Source: Lucifuga dentata (Eukaryota; Chordata; Actinopteri; Ophidiiformes; Bythitidae). From it: a stretch of DNA of 64,000 nt. The position numbers and the translations under genes are program-made. The notes beneath the pieces were generated by a model, which worked only from the letters and a program-made list of their open reading frames with translations, ran no database searches and was not told where the DNA came from. The stretch spans positions 196,105 to 260,104 of the forward strand of contig VXCM01000215.1 of assembly GCA_014773175.1 (NCBI GenBank). The letters run 5' to 3'. This document shows, piece by piece, positions 42,401-57,400 of this stretch; the stretch's first letter is position 1; each line of letters begins with the position of its first letter.

Positions 42401-45400
42401 GACACTGGCACTGTCTCGTTTGCAGCGGCGGACAAAAGATCCTATGCCTCACTGCTGGTTAGAGGTGAGACTTTGTGAGATTTTTNTTTTTTTTTTTTTT
42501 TTTTTTGCTGTGCAGTTTTCTGTTTTGTGGTTTGGTTTTGATTTTGGCTTTGTGTATTTTTGTTACTAGAGAGGCGTCCTACCATTATTAAAGCACTAGA
42601 GGACTGTGAGGCCATTGAAGGAGGTGGTTTGGTTTTGTCCTGTGTTACATCCAAGCCTTGTCACATCTTGTGGTACAAAGATGGCTGCTTGATGTGGCAC
42701 TCCTCAAGGTACTTTACCACTCGTTCTGGCTGTGAGGCTCGTCTGACCATTCGGGAGGTCTGTGACAGTGATGCTGGGGTGTACGAGTGCAGTGCTGGAT
42801 CTGTTAGCACTATGGCCACTGTAAAAGTTAAAGGTACAAATAGGATTTTAGAGATCTGTTATTAGAACACTCTTAGTGCTTATTACTGAGTTGTAACAAA
42901 TTATATTCATCAGGACAGGTAGCTGTCAATACCTTTGACTTGCTTGCTTGTTATTGGTGAAACCCCAAATGGGTATCCTTTTGTTTTTGAGTAATGGTTT
43001 GCTCTGGTTATCATTTTTTACAGCCATCCCAGCAGAGTTCACCCAGCCTCTGAAGGCTGTGGAGGCCAAAGAGGGTGAGACTGTAACCCTGACCTGTGAG
43101 TATTCTCTGCCTGGGGTCCTGTTCCATTGGAAGAAAGGTCTGGAGAGCCTCAGGTCTGGAGAGAAGTATGTGATGAAGCAGAGGAAGACAATCAATTCTT
43201 TAACAATAAAAGCCTTGAAGCCTGGAGACTCAGGAGAATATTCCTGCCTGTGTCGAGACCACCGCACTTCAGCAATCCTCAAAGTACACGGTAAAAGCCA
43301 CAACAATTCTTCACTTTTCATATCCATTAAATTACCATCATGTACATTTACCTTGCCTATTTTACCAACATTTATGATTGAATAGTATTTGGAAGTAATA
43401 TTTTTTTTTAAAAATTTGCTTTATAATTACCTTCAATCCCAATTTGGTGGGGCATAAGTCTCATCGAATCATACCAACACAGAATTATATTTGAAAGTCA
43501 AGCATTTTTCTGTGACTGAGTACATACATATATGACATAATAAATACTATGAAATCATTTGCATATGCAGTATCTGGAAATATCAAATCAATAAAAAATT
43601 GTTGCTTCTTACTCTACAGCCATACCTATTACATTCACACAGCCGCTGAAGAACATGAAAGCAGAAGAGGGCAGCAACGTTCTACTGCGCTGTGAGCTGT
43701 CTAAAACTGGAATACCGGTAGAATGGAAGAAAGGAGATGAGCTGTTGAAGAACAGTGTTAAGTACCAGATAAAGAAAAGAGAGACCACTATGGAGCTTCT
43801 TATATGGAAGCCTGTGCCCGAGGACAGTGGCATCTACAGCTGCATGTGTGCCGATCAGATGACATCCGCCACTGTCACAATAATTGGTAGGACATAGATA
43901 GTTTGTGGTATGAAAATATGGTTTTTAGGCAGCAAACATTTGCTTTTTATCAGAAAAGGTTTAGGAGTAGAAAGTTCTGTTTCCGAGATATTTTATCTTT
44001 TAAAGTTTTCAGAATCCATTGCATTAAATGGAAATGGGGATTTTATTTGAGAAATGTATCTTAAGAGGCACTTATTCAGTAGGTTTATTAGACTGTGTTG
44101 ACAAATAAAGTGAGATAATTCCAAGTTTACAAAATATACTATTTAGAGTAGAATAGGAAAAAAAAAAAAAAAGACAAATTCCAGTTCTGTGGCATCAGCA
44201 TCACTTTATCACAATCTATTTTCTCCCGCAATTCCTCAGGTCTCCCAGTCACCTTCAAGCAGAAGCTGAGGAATGCGCTGTTTGAGGAGGGGAGCACTGC
44301 GATTTTACGCTGTGAGCTGTCTAAATCTGGTCACACTGTAGAATGGAGGAGGAAGGGGAATGAACTCATCAGGAATGGAGAGAAATACCAGATGCGACAG
44401 AGAGACGTGCTGGTTGAATTGAAAATCTTTGATGTGACTCTGGAGGACAGTGACATCTACACGTGCATTTGTGGAAACATTGAGACAACTGCAACTCTGA
44501 GTGTGAATGGTAGGTGGTTTTTATTTAATATTTGATTTTTTTATTTTTTATAAATTTTGTTTATTTAATAGAGGCAGGGTGGCATTATCCTAAACAGATT
44601 AGAAATGTGATCGAACTGCTAATTTTAATTTGTATGTAGGCTGGTGAACACAGTCATTTAAAAGTATAAAAGGACAATAATATACAACAAATAGGCTACA
44701 AGCTCTCCATTGAAGTCTTAATTTGAAGGATGTCAATTATTTAATTAATTCTCATCACTTCACTTAAACAATGCCTTTCAGCTCTTCCCATTATCTTCAA
44801 ACAAAAGCTGAGGAACCTTCAAATCCAGGAAGGTCAAAACATCACGCTCAATTGTGAGATTTCTAGACCTGGTGTTCCAGTGGAGTGGAGGCTCGGAGGA
44901 CATGTGCTGGAGCATGGAGACAAGTATTTGATTAAACAGAGGGAGTCACAGTTGGAGCTGATCATCAGAGACGCTGTCCCGGAGGACAGCGGAGTCTACA
45001 TCTGTATTTGTAGAGAACACAGGACAAAGGCCACAGTCAAAGTGATATGTATGTTCAGTGTACAGTTTCTTTTTTGATGTCCACAAACAGCAACTTGTTT
45101 CTCTGTTCTCTGTTAACTGATCTTTTTTATTGGTGTGCATAAAGTGTGCATCTTATACCACATTATGCTTTGTAAAGTTTTCTCATTCTTAAGCTGTGTG
45201 GAAACACATACTATAGCTATGTCCCCAAGTGTTTGAGATGGCTCTGGTCGTAATGTCTTCACACTGCTTTCATTTGCTTGTCAGCCTTTTTGCCTGTGTT
45301 CTGCTTTGCATGTGTAAACAGTATCTGCATTTGGTTTACCAGCAATTCCTGCCACCTTCAAAGTCAGCCTCAGGAGCCAGGAGGCCAAAGAAGGGTGCAG

Positions 45401-48400
45401 CCTGACATTACGCTGTGAGCTGTCAAAGAAGGGAGCCCTAGTGCAGTGGCAGAGAGATGGTGAGGTCCTGCATGAGGAGTTACCTCCAGGAAAGTATAAG
45501 ATGAAGCTAGAAGGAAAGATAGCTGAGATGACCATTCTCAACGTCCAGCTAGAAGATGGTGGGAGATACAGCTGCATCACAGGACAACAGAAGACCTCTG
45601 CTGAAGTCAAAGTGAAACGTAAGCTTGAAAAGTGCAGAGTTTAATGGAGACACTATTACTCTGTGATCACAATTTTATCCATGCTGGTCATATCTGCATT
45701 AAATTAAATTAAACTAAACTGCATCAAACTACATCTAAGATAATGATCAATGAAATTGCAGAATAAATAAAGGAATTTCCTGTATGCCCTCAACAGCACT
45801 TCCTGTGACATTCAAACAAGAGCTCCAGTGTCTGATGGTAAAGGAAGGGGACAGTGGGGTTTTCTGCTGTGAGCTTTCCAAGCCTGGAGCTCCAGTGGAG
45901 TGGAGCAAAGGCAGAGCCATCCTCAAGCCTGGAAAGAAATATGAGATGAATCAGGAGGGATGCCATGCTAAACTGATTATTAACAATGTAGAGGAGAGCG
46001 ATTGTGGCAAATACACATGCAGAACTAAAGACAGCCAATCAACTGCTGAGCTCATCATCCAAAGTAAGGCAAATTTTCATCAGAAAGTCAGTCAGAAATG
46101 TTTGATTCAGAAATTTGACACATACATTTCATATGAATGAATGGCATACAAATCATGGATTTTTGTGAATTTTGTCAATGTATTGAACATAATCACCTAA
46201 GCACAGAAGTGAAAGAAGTCAGCTCCAAAAAAGAAAAAACAAAAACTAAATAGACCCAGTAGCATTTCACAGAATGTGAATTTCATGTGTAGTAAACTTT
46301 ACTGAAGAGATTACTGTTCCATATCTAGTTATCCAATTTTAAATGCTTATTACTAAATGTCATGTACTGTACATTACTTCTCAAGTGCTGCGTGAGAAGA
46401 CAGACCAAATATTGTGGGATGTTTAGGCAAATTCTTGCAAACCTGAAGCAGGTTTTCTCTCACTAAACTATAGCATTAGTATTAGCTTTAATGTTTTTCA
46501 TATATGTGATATTACATTTCAGTGACACTACAATGGATTATGAAGTATTTTGCTGAGAACTTATACTTAGATCAAACTGATTATGAATAATCAGTTTCTT
46601 TAGTAAGCACAGCTGCCATATGGCCTACATCATGTTTAATTCCTATGCAATATTTCGCTTTCATGCAGAACTGAAGAATGTTTGAAGAGATACTGTATTC
46701 TGTAGTTGTTTTCATCAAATTCAATGAACAAGGTTTATCTGTAGATGATTATCTTGTCTGTGCTGTACAGTGTTTCCTCTTCAGTTGTTTAGCATAAAAG
46801 ATAGATTGGATCATTTATTTTGTCTTGGTTTTAATTTTTATTTTCATTTGGTCCATAAAACAATTCTCATTTGGCTAGTTTATTAATTCTGTGGATAGAA
46901 TTTCTCAATTTTTTTCCTATCAAACATTATAGTTTTTGTCCTGTGCTTCTTGTTTGTCCACAGCTTCACCCCCTAGATTCAAAGTGCCGCTGATCAACCA
47001 CGAGGTGACAGAAGGTAAAAGTGTGGTTCTGCACTGTGAGCTCAACAAACCTGCCACTTCAGTGGAGTGGAGGAGGGGAGAAGCGGTGCTGAAGAATGGA
47101 GACAAGTATCAGATGAGAATGAAAGACCTGCAGGTGGAGATGAAGATTGTGAATGTCAGTTTGGATGATGCTGGAGAGTATGCCTGTATATGTGGAGAAG
47201 AGAAGGCAACAGTTAATGTTATGGTGAATGGTGAGCACTTTATATACTGTACTGTTACAGTATATTAAACTGCATGTTGTTGCTCTAACAGCAAGTTGTT
47301 AGAGCTTTTAACAGTACTAAAAACTCAGGAATCCACAGTAAATAAACACACTAAATATAGCTGGATATTTTGCAAATGCTCTTATGGTGCTCTCTAGAAC
47401 GGCCCGTCACAGTCCTCCAAGATCTGAAGAATATTCATGTGGAGGAAGGCAACGCAATGACCCTCTGCTGTGAGTTCTCTAAACCTGGGATCCCAGTGCA
47501 GTGGAAGAAGGGAGACGGGGTATTGACCAGTGGAGAGAAATACCAGATGAAGCAGAATGGCTCCACTGTGGAGCTCTTAATCAGGAAAAGTCAACCTGAG
47601 GACAGTGGCGTCTATAGCTGTGTTTTTGATGACTTGAAAAGTACTGCAACCATCATCATAACTGGTGAGAGGCACTTTTAAGAAGGACTGCAGCAGTTTT
47701 AGTCTCAGCACTGTGCAGTATTGGATGTTTTGACAATTAGAGCATCTTACCATAGTGACCTGTTTTGCTAATTGATGGAGGTGGAACTCCTCAAGATTGG
47801 TAAACTACTTTGAATTCATATAGTCATTGTTAAAGTCAGACAATATGTTGCAGACAGTGACTCAAGGGTTCTTTGACATAATGTAGATTGTGTTAACTCA
47901 TTGGTTACTTGTGGAAGATGTATTTTTTCAGCATTTACCACACAGTGTTTAGAATATGACCTACTTTAAAAATTCAAGGTCAATACTACACTGCAAAATT
48001 TTCCTGACAAGTAAAAAAAAAAAAAAAAAAAATTGGGATTTTGCAATTACTTTTAAAAATGTGCCTGTAAAGCCACACTAAGTATAGTCTAAAGATGCAG
48101 AAAACATGAAAATATAAAATACATTTAAGCTAATATTTTAGAGATCAGCCCAAGTTTCACAAATTATGTTCTCATGGGAATTTATGCTTTAATTCTCCTA
48201 TAATCTTAACAATATCATTAAATAGTAATCTTAAAAAAATGCTTATTTAAAATGTAGAACCCCAAATAGTGTAACAATGAAAACAAATGAAAACAAATTA
48301 AGCTAATTTAAAACAGTTGTTACATTAAAACTCCCACAGCAATAGTAGTTATCATCATCATGAAAATATATTGTATTTAACCCAAATAATCATTTTAATT

Positions 48401-51400
48401 TACACATTTTATTAATGATTTTATGATATCTCTTGCTTATCATCCTTTAGCAATCCCAGTGAGTTTCAAGCAGAAGCTGAAGAACCAGGAAGCTGTGGAA
48501 GAGGACAGCATCACGCTGCGCTGTGAGCTTTCTAAACCAGGGATCCCAGTAGAGTGGAGTAAAGACACTAAACCTCTGAAGGATGGAGAAAAATATCAGA
48601 TGATGCAAGAAGGCAGGGTGGTTGAAATGATGATTAGAAATTTAGCTCTCCAGGATACTGGGAAATACAATTGTTTTGTTGGCACTGTCATGACTTCAGC
48701 TGACATCAAAGTAAGAGGTACGTGACAGCAGCATCTGTATTATTCATGCTTAAGTGTTACACATTTCGGGCAATTTCATTGCGAATTCAGCCATTTGAAT
48801 GAAGTGTTCGTATACTGTAAAAAACAAACAAACAAAAAAAAAACAAGGGGCAAAAACAATGAATGAACAACGCTGAGAGTNGTAAAAAACAAACAAACAA
48901 AAAAAAAACAAGGGGCAAAAACAATGAATGAACAACGCTGAGAGTGATCTATTTCAGATTTTAATTGGGGTTGATTTTCATTTTCCCAGCACTCCCAATA
49001 ATATTTAAGCAAGAGGTGGAGGATATGGTGGTGAAGGAGGGGGATCATGGAGTTTTTAGCTGTCAGCTCTCCAAGCCTGGAGCTCCAGTGAACTGGCGGA
49101 GAGGCAGAGTGATCCTTAAACCTGGAGACAAATACGAGATGAAACAGGAGGGACGTCTCACTAAACTCATCATCAACAATGTGGAGGAGAGCGACGCTGG
49201 CAAATACACCTGCAAGACTGCAGACAGCCACTCAACTGCTGAGCTCACCGTCAAAGGTACAATAGAGATCCCATCCCATACTGAAGACATGATGGAAGCA
49301 CGGGAATGTTTTTGTGTTTGTTGGGTTTTCTACATTATTTCTAGATTAATGTATTCTTTCCTTATGCTTTCTGTTTATTCTAGGGTTAGATAAGTTTCAG
49401 TTTAGTCATTCTGTTAAATATGTGAACTGAGGCGATAGCCCACAGAATGCCTCAAAATTCAGCAATTTCTTTTCACATTTAGAATGAAACCCTTTTAATA
49501 TGACAGGGATATCCATTCTCTGAATCTTGAAAAAAATCAGTCTCCTCACGTTAAATGGTCCTTTTCCTTGCAGCTCCCCCCATCACATTCAAAGTGAAGC
49601 TAAAGAATATGCAAGTAGAGGAGGAGAACAACCTGACGATGAGCTGTGAGCTGTCTAAGCCCGGTCTTGCTGTTGAATGGAGAAAAGGAGACGAGCTGCT
49701 GAAGAACAGTATCAAATATCAGATAAAAAAGCAAGACAGCGTCATGGAGCTGGTCATCAAAAACACCCAGCTGGATGATAGCGGTCTGTACAGCTGTAGC
49801 TACAGCGACATCAAGACTACAGCCAACATCACTGTTACACGTAAGGGAAGACTCAAGTATTTGTGTGTTTTTTCATTCTTTGTGAGTAAATGTGTTAGCA
49901 TTTTAGAAATTAAGAAAAATTGAGATAAATTTAGATGACAATGAAGATGCACAGGTGATGCAGTGACAAAAATTCTAAATTATGCAAGTTAATATGAAAA
50001 AAATGCAGCATGAACTGTCATTTTTTACCTCAAACCTACAGCTATTCCCATCACTTTTCAAACGGGTCTGAAAAATCAGGAGGCTCCAGAAGGAGGTAAT
50101 GTGGTCCTTCGCTGTGAACTGTCCAAGGCCGGGGTGTCTGTGCAGTGGTGGAAGGGGGATGACCAGCTCCATAATGGGGGGAGATATCAAATGAAACTCA
50201 ATGGGAAGATAGCTGAGATGCTAATCAAAAACGTCCTGCCAGAGGATGTAGGAGTTTACAGCTGCATATTTGAAGACCAGAAGACAACAGCTGAAGTGAA
50301 CGTCAAAGGTCTTTGACATGATCTTGTAACTTATTATTATTACCTTTTCTGACATTAAACACTGGATCTTTCCATGTGTCCATCCAGCCACATATTACCT
50401 GTGCTGTTTGATGGTCTCTGTCAGTACAGCTGTTTTTATTGAGGTCTTCTTGTCATTTCATCTTTCCTCATCAAGAAACTATCAGTTTAAATCTGAATGA
50501 GCATTAAATTGGCTTGCCTAGTTACAAGATATAAAAAGAATAACATGGGCTGCACAACACCATCACCTGTTAGAATTATTGTGCAACTCAGCAACCACCA
50601 ACACCCAAGTATGCAGATTAACTAGAATGCATATTGTTTCTTCAAGAAACAGATGGTGTAGCTGTCACTAACACCACCAGTAATTATTGGTGTCAGTAAT
50701 TATTATTTGTGGTTGAAATTAAAATTTATTATTACCAACACAATATTCTTCCACAGCGGCACCTTCAGTGTTCTTTGAGAAGAAGCTGGAGAACCAAGCG
50801 GTGATGGAAGGGAAACCAGTGGTGCTGTCTTGTGAAATCTCCAGTGCTAATGTCCCAGTAACTTGGAAGAAAGATAACATAGCAATAGCAGATGGAGGAC
50901 GATGCATTATAAAGAAGAAAGGTGCCACACACACACTGGAGATCAAGAAGTTAACTTTGGAGGATGCTGGAGAATATAGCTGTATCACCAGGGGCAAGAA
51001 GACCACTGCTAAGCTGATTGTGAGGGGTAGGTGGATACTGTAGTAGATAATGATCCAAGATTTACAGAATTGTATGGCTAATGAATGTTGAACCCTATGT
51101 AGTGAATAGAAGTACCAGGGAGTTCTCGTGTACTTTGATGTAACTATATGAGTTTTGCCTTTTCTAAAAATCCAGCTGTATCTAGCTCCTTCTTTCTCCA
51201 CAGAGCGTGTGCGGATTATTACGGAGCTACAGGATGTAACGGTGACAGCGGGTGAGGATGCAGTGTTTGTGTGTGAGCTGACCCATACGGATGTGAGTGA
51301 GGGTGTCTGGTGGCTTAGTTCCAGCCAACTGCAGAAGAATGAGATGAACCAGATAACATGCCAGGGTCGCCAGCATCGACTGGTCCTCACTATGACAACA

Positions 51401-54400
51401 CCTGAGGAGACGGGGACTGTGGCATTTGTGGTTGGAGAAGAGAAGACCTCTGCAAATCTGCTAGTGGTTCCTAAGCCCAAAGGTGAGGAGACATGCAAGG
51501 ACAGAATTTTTTGTTTGTAAGTTATATAGTCTTTCACTATTATATTCCATTTGGACAACTCCAAATTTGGACAACTCTGTTTGTATCATATGACATCCAC
51601 TGGCCAAGATACCTAGCTTAAATACACCCCTGATATATTATAAAGACATGCATTTCCGTTGCTTTATTTTCTGCTAGCATCAATTCACATTCTAAAGTTT
51701 TACGTGACTGCAAATTCTAGTTTTATTTGACGAGAAGCCGAGAGACGTTGTTGTCATGGAAGGAGAGACAGCCACTTTGTCCTGCACCACCTCTGACTTC
51801 ATCACCCCGGTTATGTGGAGACGCAACCACATGCCCCTCCTGAATGGTGCCAAATATGAAATGCATAAGGAGGGAAAAGTCAACCTACTGCTCATCCATG
51901 ATACACACCCCTTGGATACTGGCATATACTCCTGTGATACAGGAGATGAGCAGAGTAGTGCCAAACTTACTGTAACAGGTAAATAATAAATACAGGAATG
52001 TTCCTTTAAGATGATGCATTGATGATAGACATTCTTATAGACACAAGTGAACAGGATGTAGAGATCTTGGCATATTCTTATCATTGTTAATGTTGGGATT
52101 TAATTCCAGCTTCCTTAAAAGTGGCCAGATTTGTAAAATTGCACTATAAATATAGTCACACTAAGTATCTCCCNCCCCCCCCCACTTTCCCAGAGCTTCC
52201 TCCATTCTTCCAGGAGGAGTTGCAGAGTTTGAAGGCTGAGGAGGGAGATACAGCCTCGCTGTATTGTGAGCTGTCTAAACTTGGAGTGCCAGTGCAATGG
52301 AAGAAGAACAAGCTGCCACTGAAAGCCAGTAGAAAGTATGAGATGAAGCAGGATGGCTGCCTCTTCCAGCTCCACATCAAGGAGCTAAAACTTGAGGATA
52401 GTGGCAGCTACTCATGCCAAGCAGGAAGTGCAGAGACTACTGCAACTGTGTCAGTAAAAGGTGCGTGGAATATATGCATGGTAAATGTGACTACAGTACA
52501 GCTCATAGTGTCGGTACTGCATGAAGTTAACTTTAGAAACTATCACCAGCTAACTTTCAAGAGTTCCTTTGATTGAGTTTCTGGCACAGATTGAGTTATC
52601 TTGTATTGCAACACCAATTCAATCTTCCATCCATCCAACCATCCATCCATCCATCCATCCATCCATCCATCCATCCATCCATCCATTTTCTTATTTTGTC
52701 TTTTAGTGGTGACATCTTACACTGAGTTTTACTCTAAAAAATTATAATTCTGTCCCAACTCTTTTTCATAGAGTTACTTCCATTCTTCAAGAAAGACTTA
52801 CAAAGTGTAGAGGCTGAAGAGGGAGGTACAGCCTCACTGTACTGTGAACTGTCTAAACCTGGAGTGTTGGTGCAGTGGAAGAAGAACAGAACATTACTGA
52901 GAGCCAACAGAAAGTATGAGATGAAGCAGGATGGCTGCCTACTCCAGCTCCACATCAAGGAGCTCAAACCTGAGGACAGTGGCAGCTATACATGTCAAGC
53001 TGGAAGTGCAGAGACCACTGCAACTGTGTCAGTGAAAGGTTGGAATAGTGCATATTATATTTACTGTAACCACCTAAAGTTATGCTCAATTACTCTGATA
53101 ATAAGTAAGCTTACCTTACTGAAAATCATGTTTTCCAGTGTACCGACTGCCACTCACCACTTAAATATCTAGTTTCAACAACATAAAAATAATTTCTGAA
53201 TGATTTTAGCTTTCACCTGGTATCAAACATTGTTTCTGTTACGAAAAAAATGTCCTCCCTGTCCCTCCTTATCTTTTTCAGAGCTTCCTCCATTTTTCAA
53301 AAAAGAATTGCAGAGTGTGGAGGCTGAGGAGGACCATACAGCCATCCTTTGCTGTGAGCTGTCGAAACCTGGAGTGCCTGTGCAATGGAAGAAGAACAAG
53401 CTGCCACTAAGAGCCAACACGAAGTATGAGATGAAGCAGGATGGCTGCCTCCTCCAGCTCCACGTCAAGGAGCTCAAACCAGAGGACAGTGGCAGCTATA
53501 CATGTCAAGCTGGAAGTGCAGAGACCACTGCAACTGTGTCAGTGAAAGGTTGGAATAGTGCATATTATATTTACTGTAACCACCTAAAGTTATGCTCAAT
53601 TACTCTGATAATAAGTAAGCTTACCTTACTGAAAATCATGTTTTCCAGTGTACCGACTGCCACTCACCACTTAAATATCTAGTTTCAACAACATAAAAAT
53701 AATTTCTGAATGATTTTAGCTTTCACCTGGTATCAAACATTGTTTCTGTTACGAAAAAAATGTCCTCCCTGTCCCTCCTTATCTTTTTCAGAGCTTCCTC
53801 CATTTTTCAAAAAAGAATTGCAGAGTGTGGAGGCTGAGGAGGACCATACAGCCATCCTTTGCTGTGAGCTGTCGAAACCTGGAGTGCCTGTGCAATGGAA
53901 GAAGAACAAGCTGCCACTAAGAGCCAACACGAAGTATGAGATGAAGCAGGATGGCTGCCTCCTCCAGCTCCACGTCAAGGAGCTCAAACCAGAGGACAGT
54001 GGCAGCTATACATGTCAAGCTGGAGAAGCACAGACCACTGCAACTGTGTCAGTGAAAGGTGTGTGAATTTGGACATCTGCCTGGCAACTTTCAACTGCAT
54101 CATAGCAATTCACCGATGGTTCAACATCCAGTTTTATTGCATAAAAAATATTTTAAAAATATTTTCCTGTAATTTTCTGAATTAGCTTATACTCATTGTG
54201 ACACCTACATCGGACACCCATTCACTCAAACACTTGACATATTTAAGAATACTCTTCTGTTGACATGAAAAGCCTTACTACCGTTACAGTATTAACACAA
54301 TTCTCTTCTTCCTCATCCATTTTTGTAGAGCTCCCTCCATTCTTCAGCAAAGGCTTAGAAAGTGTGGAGGCTGAGGAAGGAGATACTGCTTCCCTGTACT

Positions 54401-57400
54401 GTGAGCTGTCTAAACCTGGAGTGTTGGGGCAGTGGAAGAAGAACAGGCTGCCACTGAGAGCCAACAGGAAGTATGAGATGAAACAGGATGGTTGTCTCCT
54501 CCAACTCCACATCAAGGACCTCAAACCTGAGGACAGTGGCAGCTACACTTGTGAAGCTGGAGAAGCAAAGACTAATGCAGCTGTGTTAGTAAAAGGTGTG
54601 TGGATAGAATGGTTCATGATTAACACTGCATGAATTCAGTCCATCAGAAATCTGAAGCATTTTGCTTTGATTGTCTAAACTTTCCGATAGTTCTTGTGTT
54701 GCATATATTTTAATACCACCCATCCACAATATAAGTTGGCTGAAAGGTCTCAATAAATATTAACAAACACAATTTTTTCTCTTCTGGTTGAAGTCTGAAG
54801 CATTTTCTAAGTATGCTAAAGCTGGATGCTGCTTTTCTTCTTTACCAATTATCCCAGAGCTCCTTCCATTCTTCAAGAAGGACTTGGAAAATGTGGAGTC
54901 TGAGGAGGGAGGTACAGCCTCCCTGTACTGTGAGCTGTCTAAGTCGGGGGTGCCTGTAAAATGGAAGAAGAACAGCATGCCATTGAGAGCCAATAGAAAG
55001 TATGAGATGAAGCAGGATGGCTGCCTCCTCCAGCTCCACATCAAGGAGCTTGTACCTGAGGACAGTGGCAGCTACACTTGTCAAGCTGGAAAAGCAGAGA
55101 CCACTGCAACAGTGACAGTGAAAGGTGTGTGGATTTATGTCGATGCTAGATAGTTCTTACAGTTCCAACAAACTCTCAATTACAGAGAGATATACTTAAG
55201 TAATTTTCAAATACTATCATGTTATTGTCTGGCCTTTCTAGAACTTACTGTATTTTCTGGTAGTAGCAAACTACTGTATGCATCGAACATGCAATATATG
55301 TGACCTAAAAAATCATAAAGGCTATTTTCAAATCTTAATTGACCTTAATTTTAGTAATGTATCAAACACTGTCTCTGAAATAAAGATATCCAACTATACT
55401 TGTTTCTACCAATCCTCAGAGCTCCCTCCATTCTTCATAGAAGACTTACAATGTGTGAGGGCTGAGGAGGGACATACAGCCACCCTTTGCTGTGAACTGT
55501 CAAAATCTGGAGTATTTGTGCAGTGGAAGAAAAATGGGGTGCCATTCAGGGCCAAAGGGAAGTATGAGATGAAGCAGGATGGCTGCCGCCTCCAGCTCCA
55601 CATCAAAGAACTCAAACCAGACGACAGTGGCAGCTACACATGTCAAGCTGGAAGTGCAGAGACCACTGCAACTGTGTCAGTGAAAGGTGTGTGCATTTGC
55701 AAATGTGTATAGCAAAGGACAATTCTGTATTAGTACTGCATAAAGTCAGTCGTACAGACAAATTTACTGAATGGTGCTTTGCTGTGAGTCCTGTGTTGAG
55801 ATCTCAAGCATATTCTTAATAAGCTGAAGACGTACAAATATTTTCTTCCTTACTCATTTTCCCAGAGCTCCCTCCATTCTTCAAGGAAAATTTACAAAGT
55901 GTAGAAGCTGAGGAGGGACATACAGCTTCACTGTACTGTGAGCTTTCTAAACCTGTAGTAGCAGTGCAATGGAGGAAGGACAGGCTGCCACTGAGAGCAA
56001 ACAGGAAGTATGAGATTAAGCAGGATGGCTGCCTCCACCAGCTCTATATAAAAAAGCTTAAACCTGAGGACAGTGGCAGATATGCATGTCAAGCTGGAAG
56101 TGCGGAGACCACTGCAACTGTGACAGTGAAGGGTGTGTGCATTTGGAAATTTGCATAACAAAGAACAATTCTGTATTAGCACTGCATGAAGTCAGTAATA
56201 CAGAGAAATTTACTGAAAGGTGCTGTTTATGAAGTTTCTTGTACTTATTGTATTGTTATATGGCAGTCCTACCTGTCCATGTTATAAGTCTTCTGTTCAG
56301 GTCTCTAGAATTTTCCTATTGCACTGAAAACATACACATATTCTCTCCCTTCCAGAGCTTCCTCCATTCTTCAAGGAAGATTTACAAAGTGTAGAAGCTG
56401 AGGAGGGAGGTACAGCCTCACTGTACTGTGAGCTTTCTAAACCTGTAGTATCAGTGCAATGGAGGAAGAACAGGCTACCACTAGGAGCAAACAGGAAGTA
56501 TGAAATGAAGCAAGAGGGCTGCCTCCTCCAGCTCCATATTAAGGAGCTTGTACCTGAGGACAGTGGCAGCTACACATGCCAAGCTGGAAGTGCAGAGACC
56601 ACTGCAACTGTGTCAGTGAAAGGTGTGTGTTTTTAGATATGTTCTTTGAACAAACCATTCAGCATTAGCACAGCATGAAGTCAGCCACATAGAAATTACA
56701 AATGTAGTACTATGCTGTTATTGTCTACACTTAAGCATTGCTTAAGACCCGTTGATTCACATTGTAAGACACCTAAAAATCCTTATTTTCAGGTCTGAAG
56801 CATTTTTTTTTATTACGTATAGTACTGTTCTTCCTTCCTTATTTTCCTAGAGCTCCCTCCATTCTTCATGAAAGACTTACAAAATGTGGAGGCTGGGGAG
56901 GGACATACAGCCACCCTTTGTTGTGAGCTGTCGAAACCTGGAGTGTTGGTGCAGTGGAAGAAGAATGAGGTGCCACTGAGAGTGAAAGGGAAATATGAGA
57001 TGAAGCAGGATGGCTGCCGCCTCCAGCTCCACATCAAGGAGCTCAAACCTGAAGACAGTGGCAGCTATACATGTCAGGCTGGAAGTGCAGAGACCACTGC
57101 AACTGTGTCAGTGAAAGGTGTGTGCATTTGGAAATGTGCATAGCAAAGGATTCTGTCTTAGTACTGCATGAAGTCAGTCACAAAAAGAAATTTACTGAAT
57201 GGTGCTTTGCATTGATTGCCTAAGTTTTCCTGTACTTATTGCATTGTTATACGACAGTCCTACCTCTCCACTTTGCCAGTTAGCTGCACAGTCTTCTGTT
57301 GTAGCCTCAAGAATTTTCTTACTGCACTGAAGAGATATCTTCTTTCTTGTTCATTTTCCCAGAGCTCCCTCCATTCTTCAAGGAAAATTTACAAAGTGTA

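Noticed and set aside
50719..51564. 281-codon open frame on the minus strand
   Set aside because: Antisense to exons Ig25 and Ig26 and their introns; the composition is that of a reverse-complemented Ig exon.
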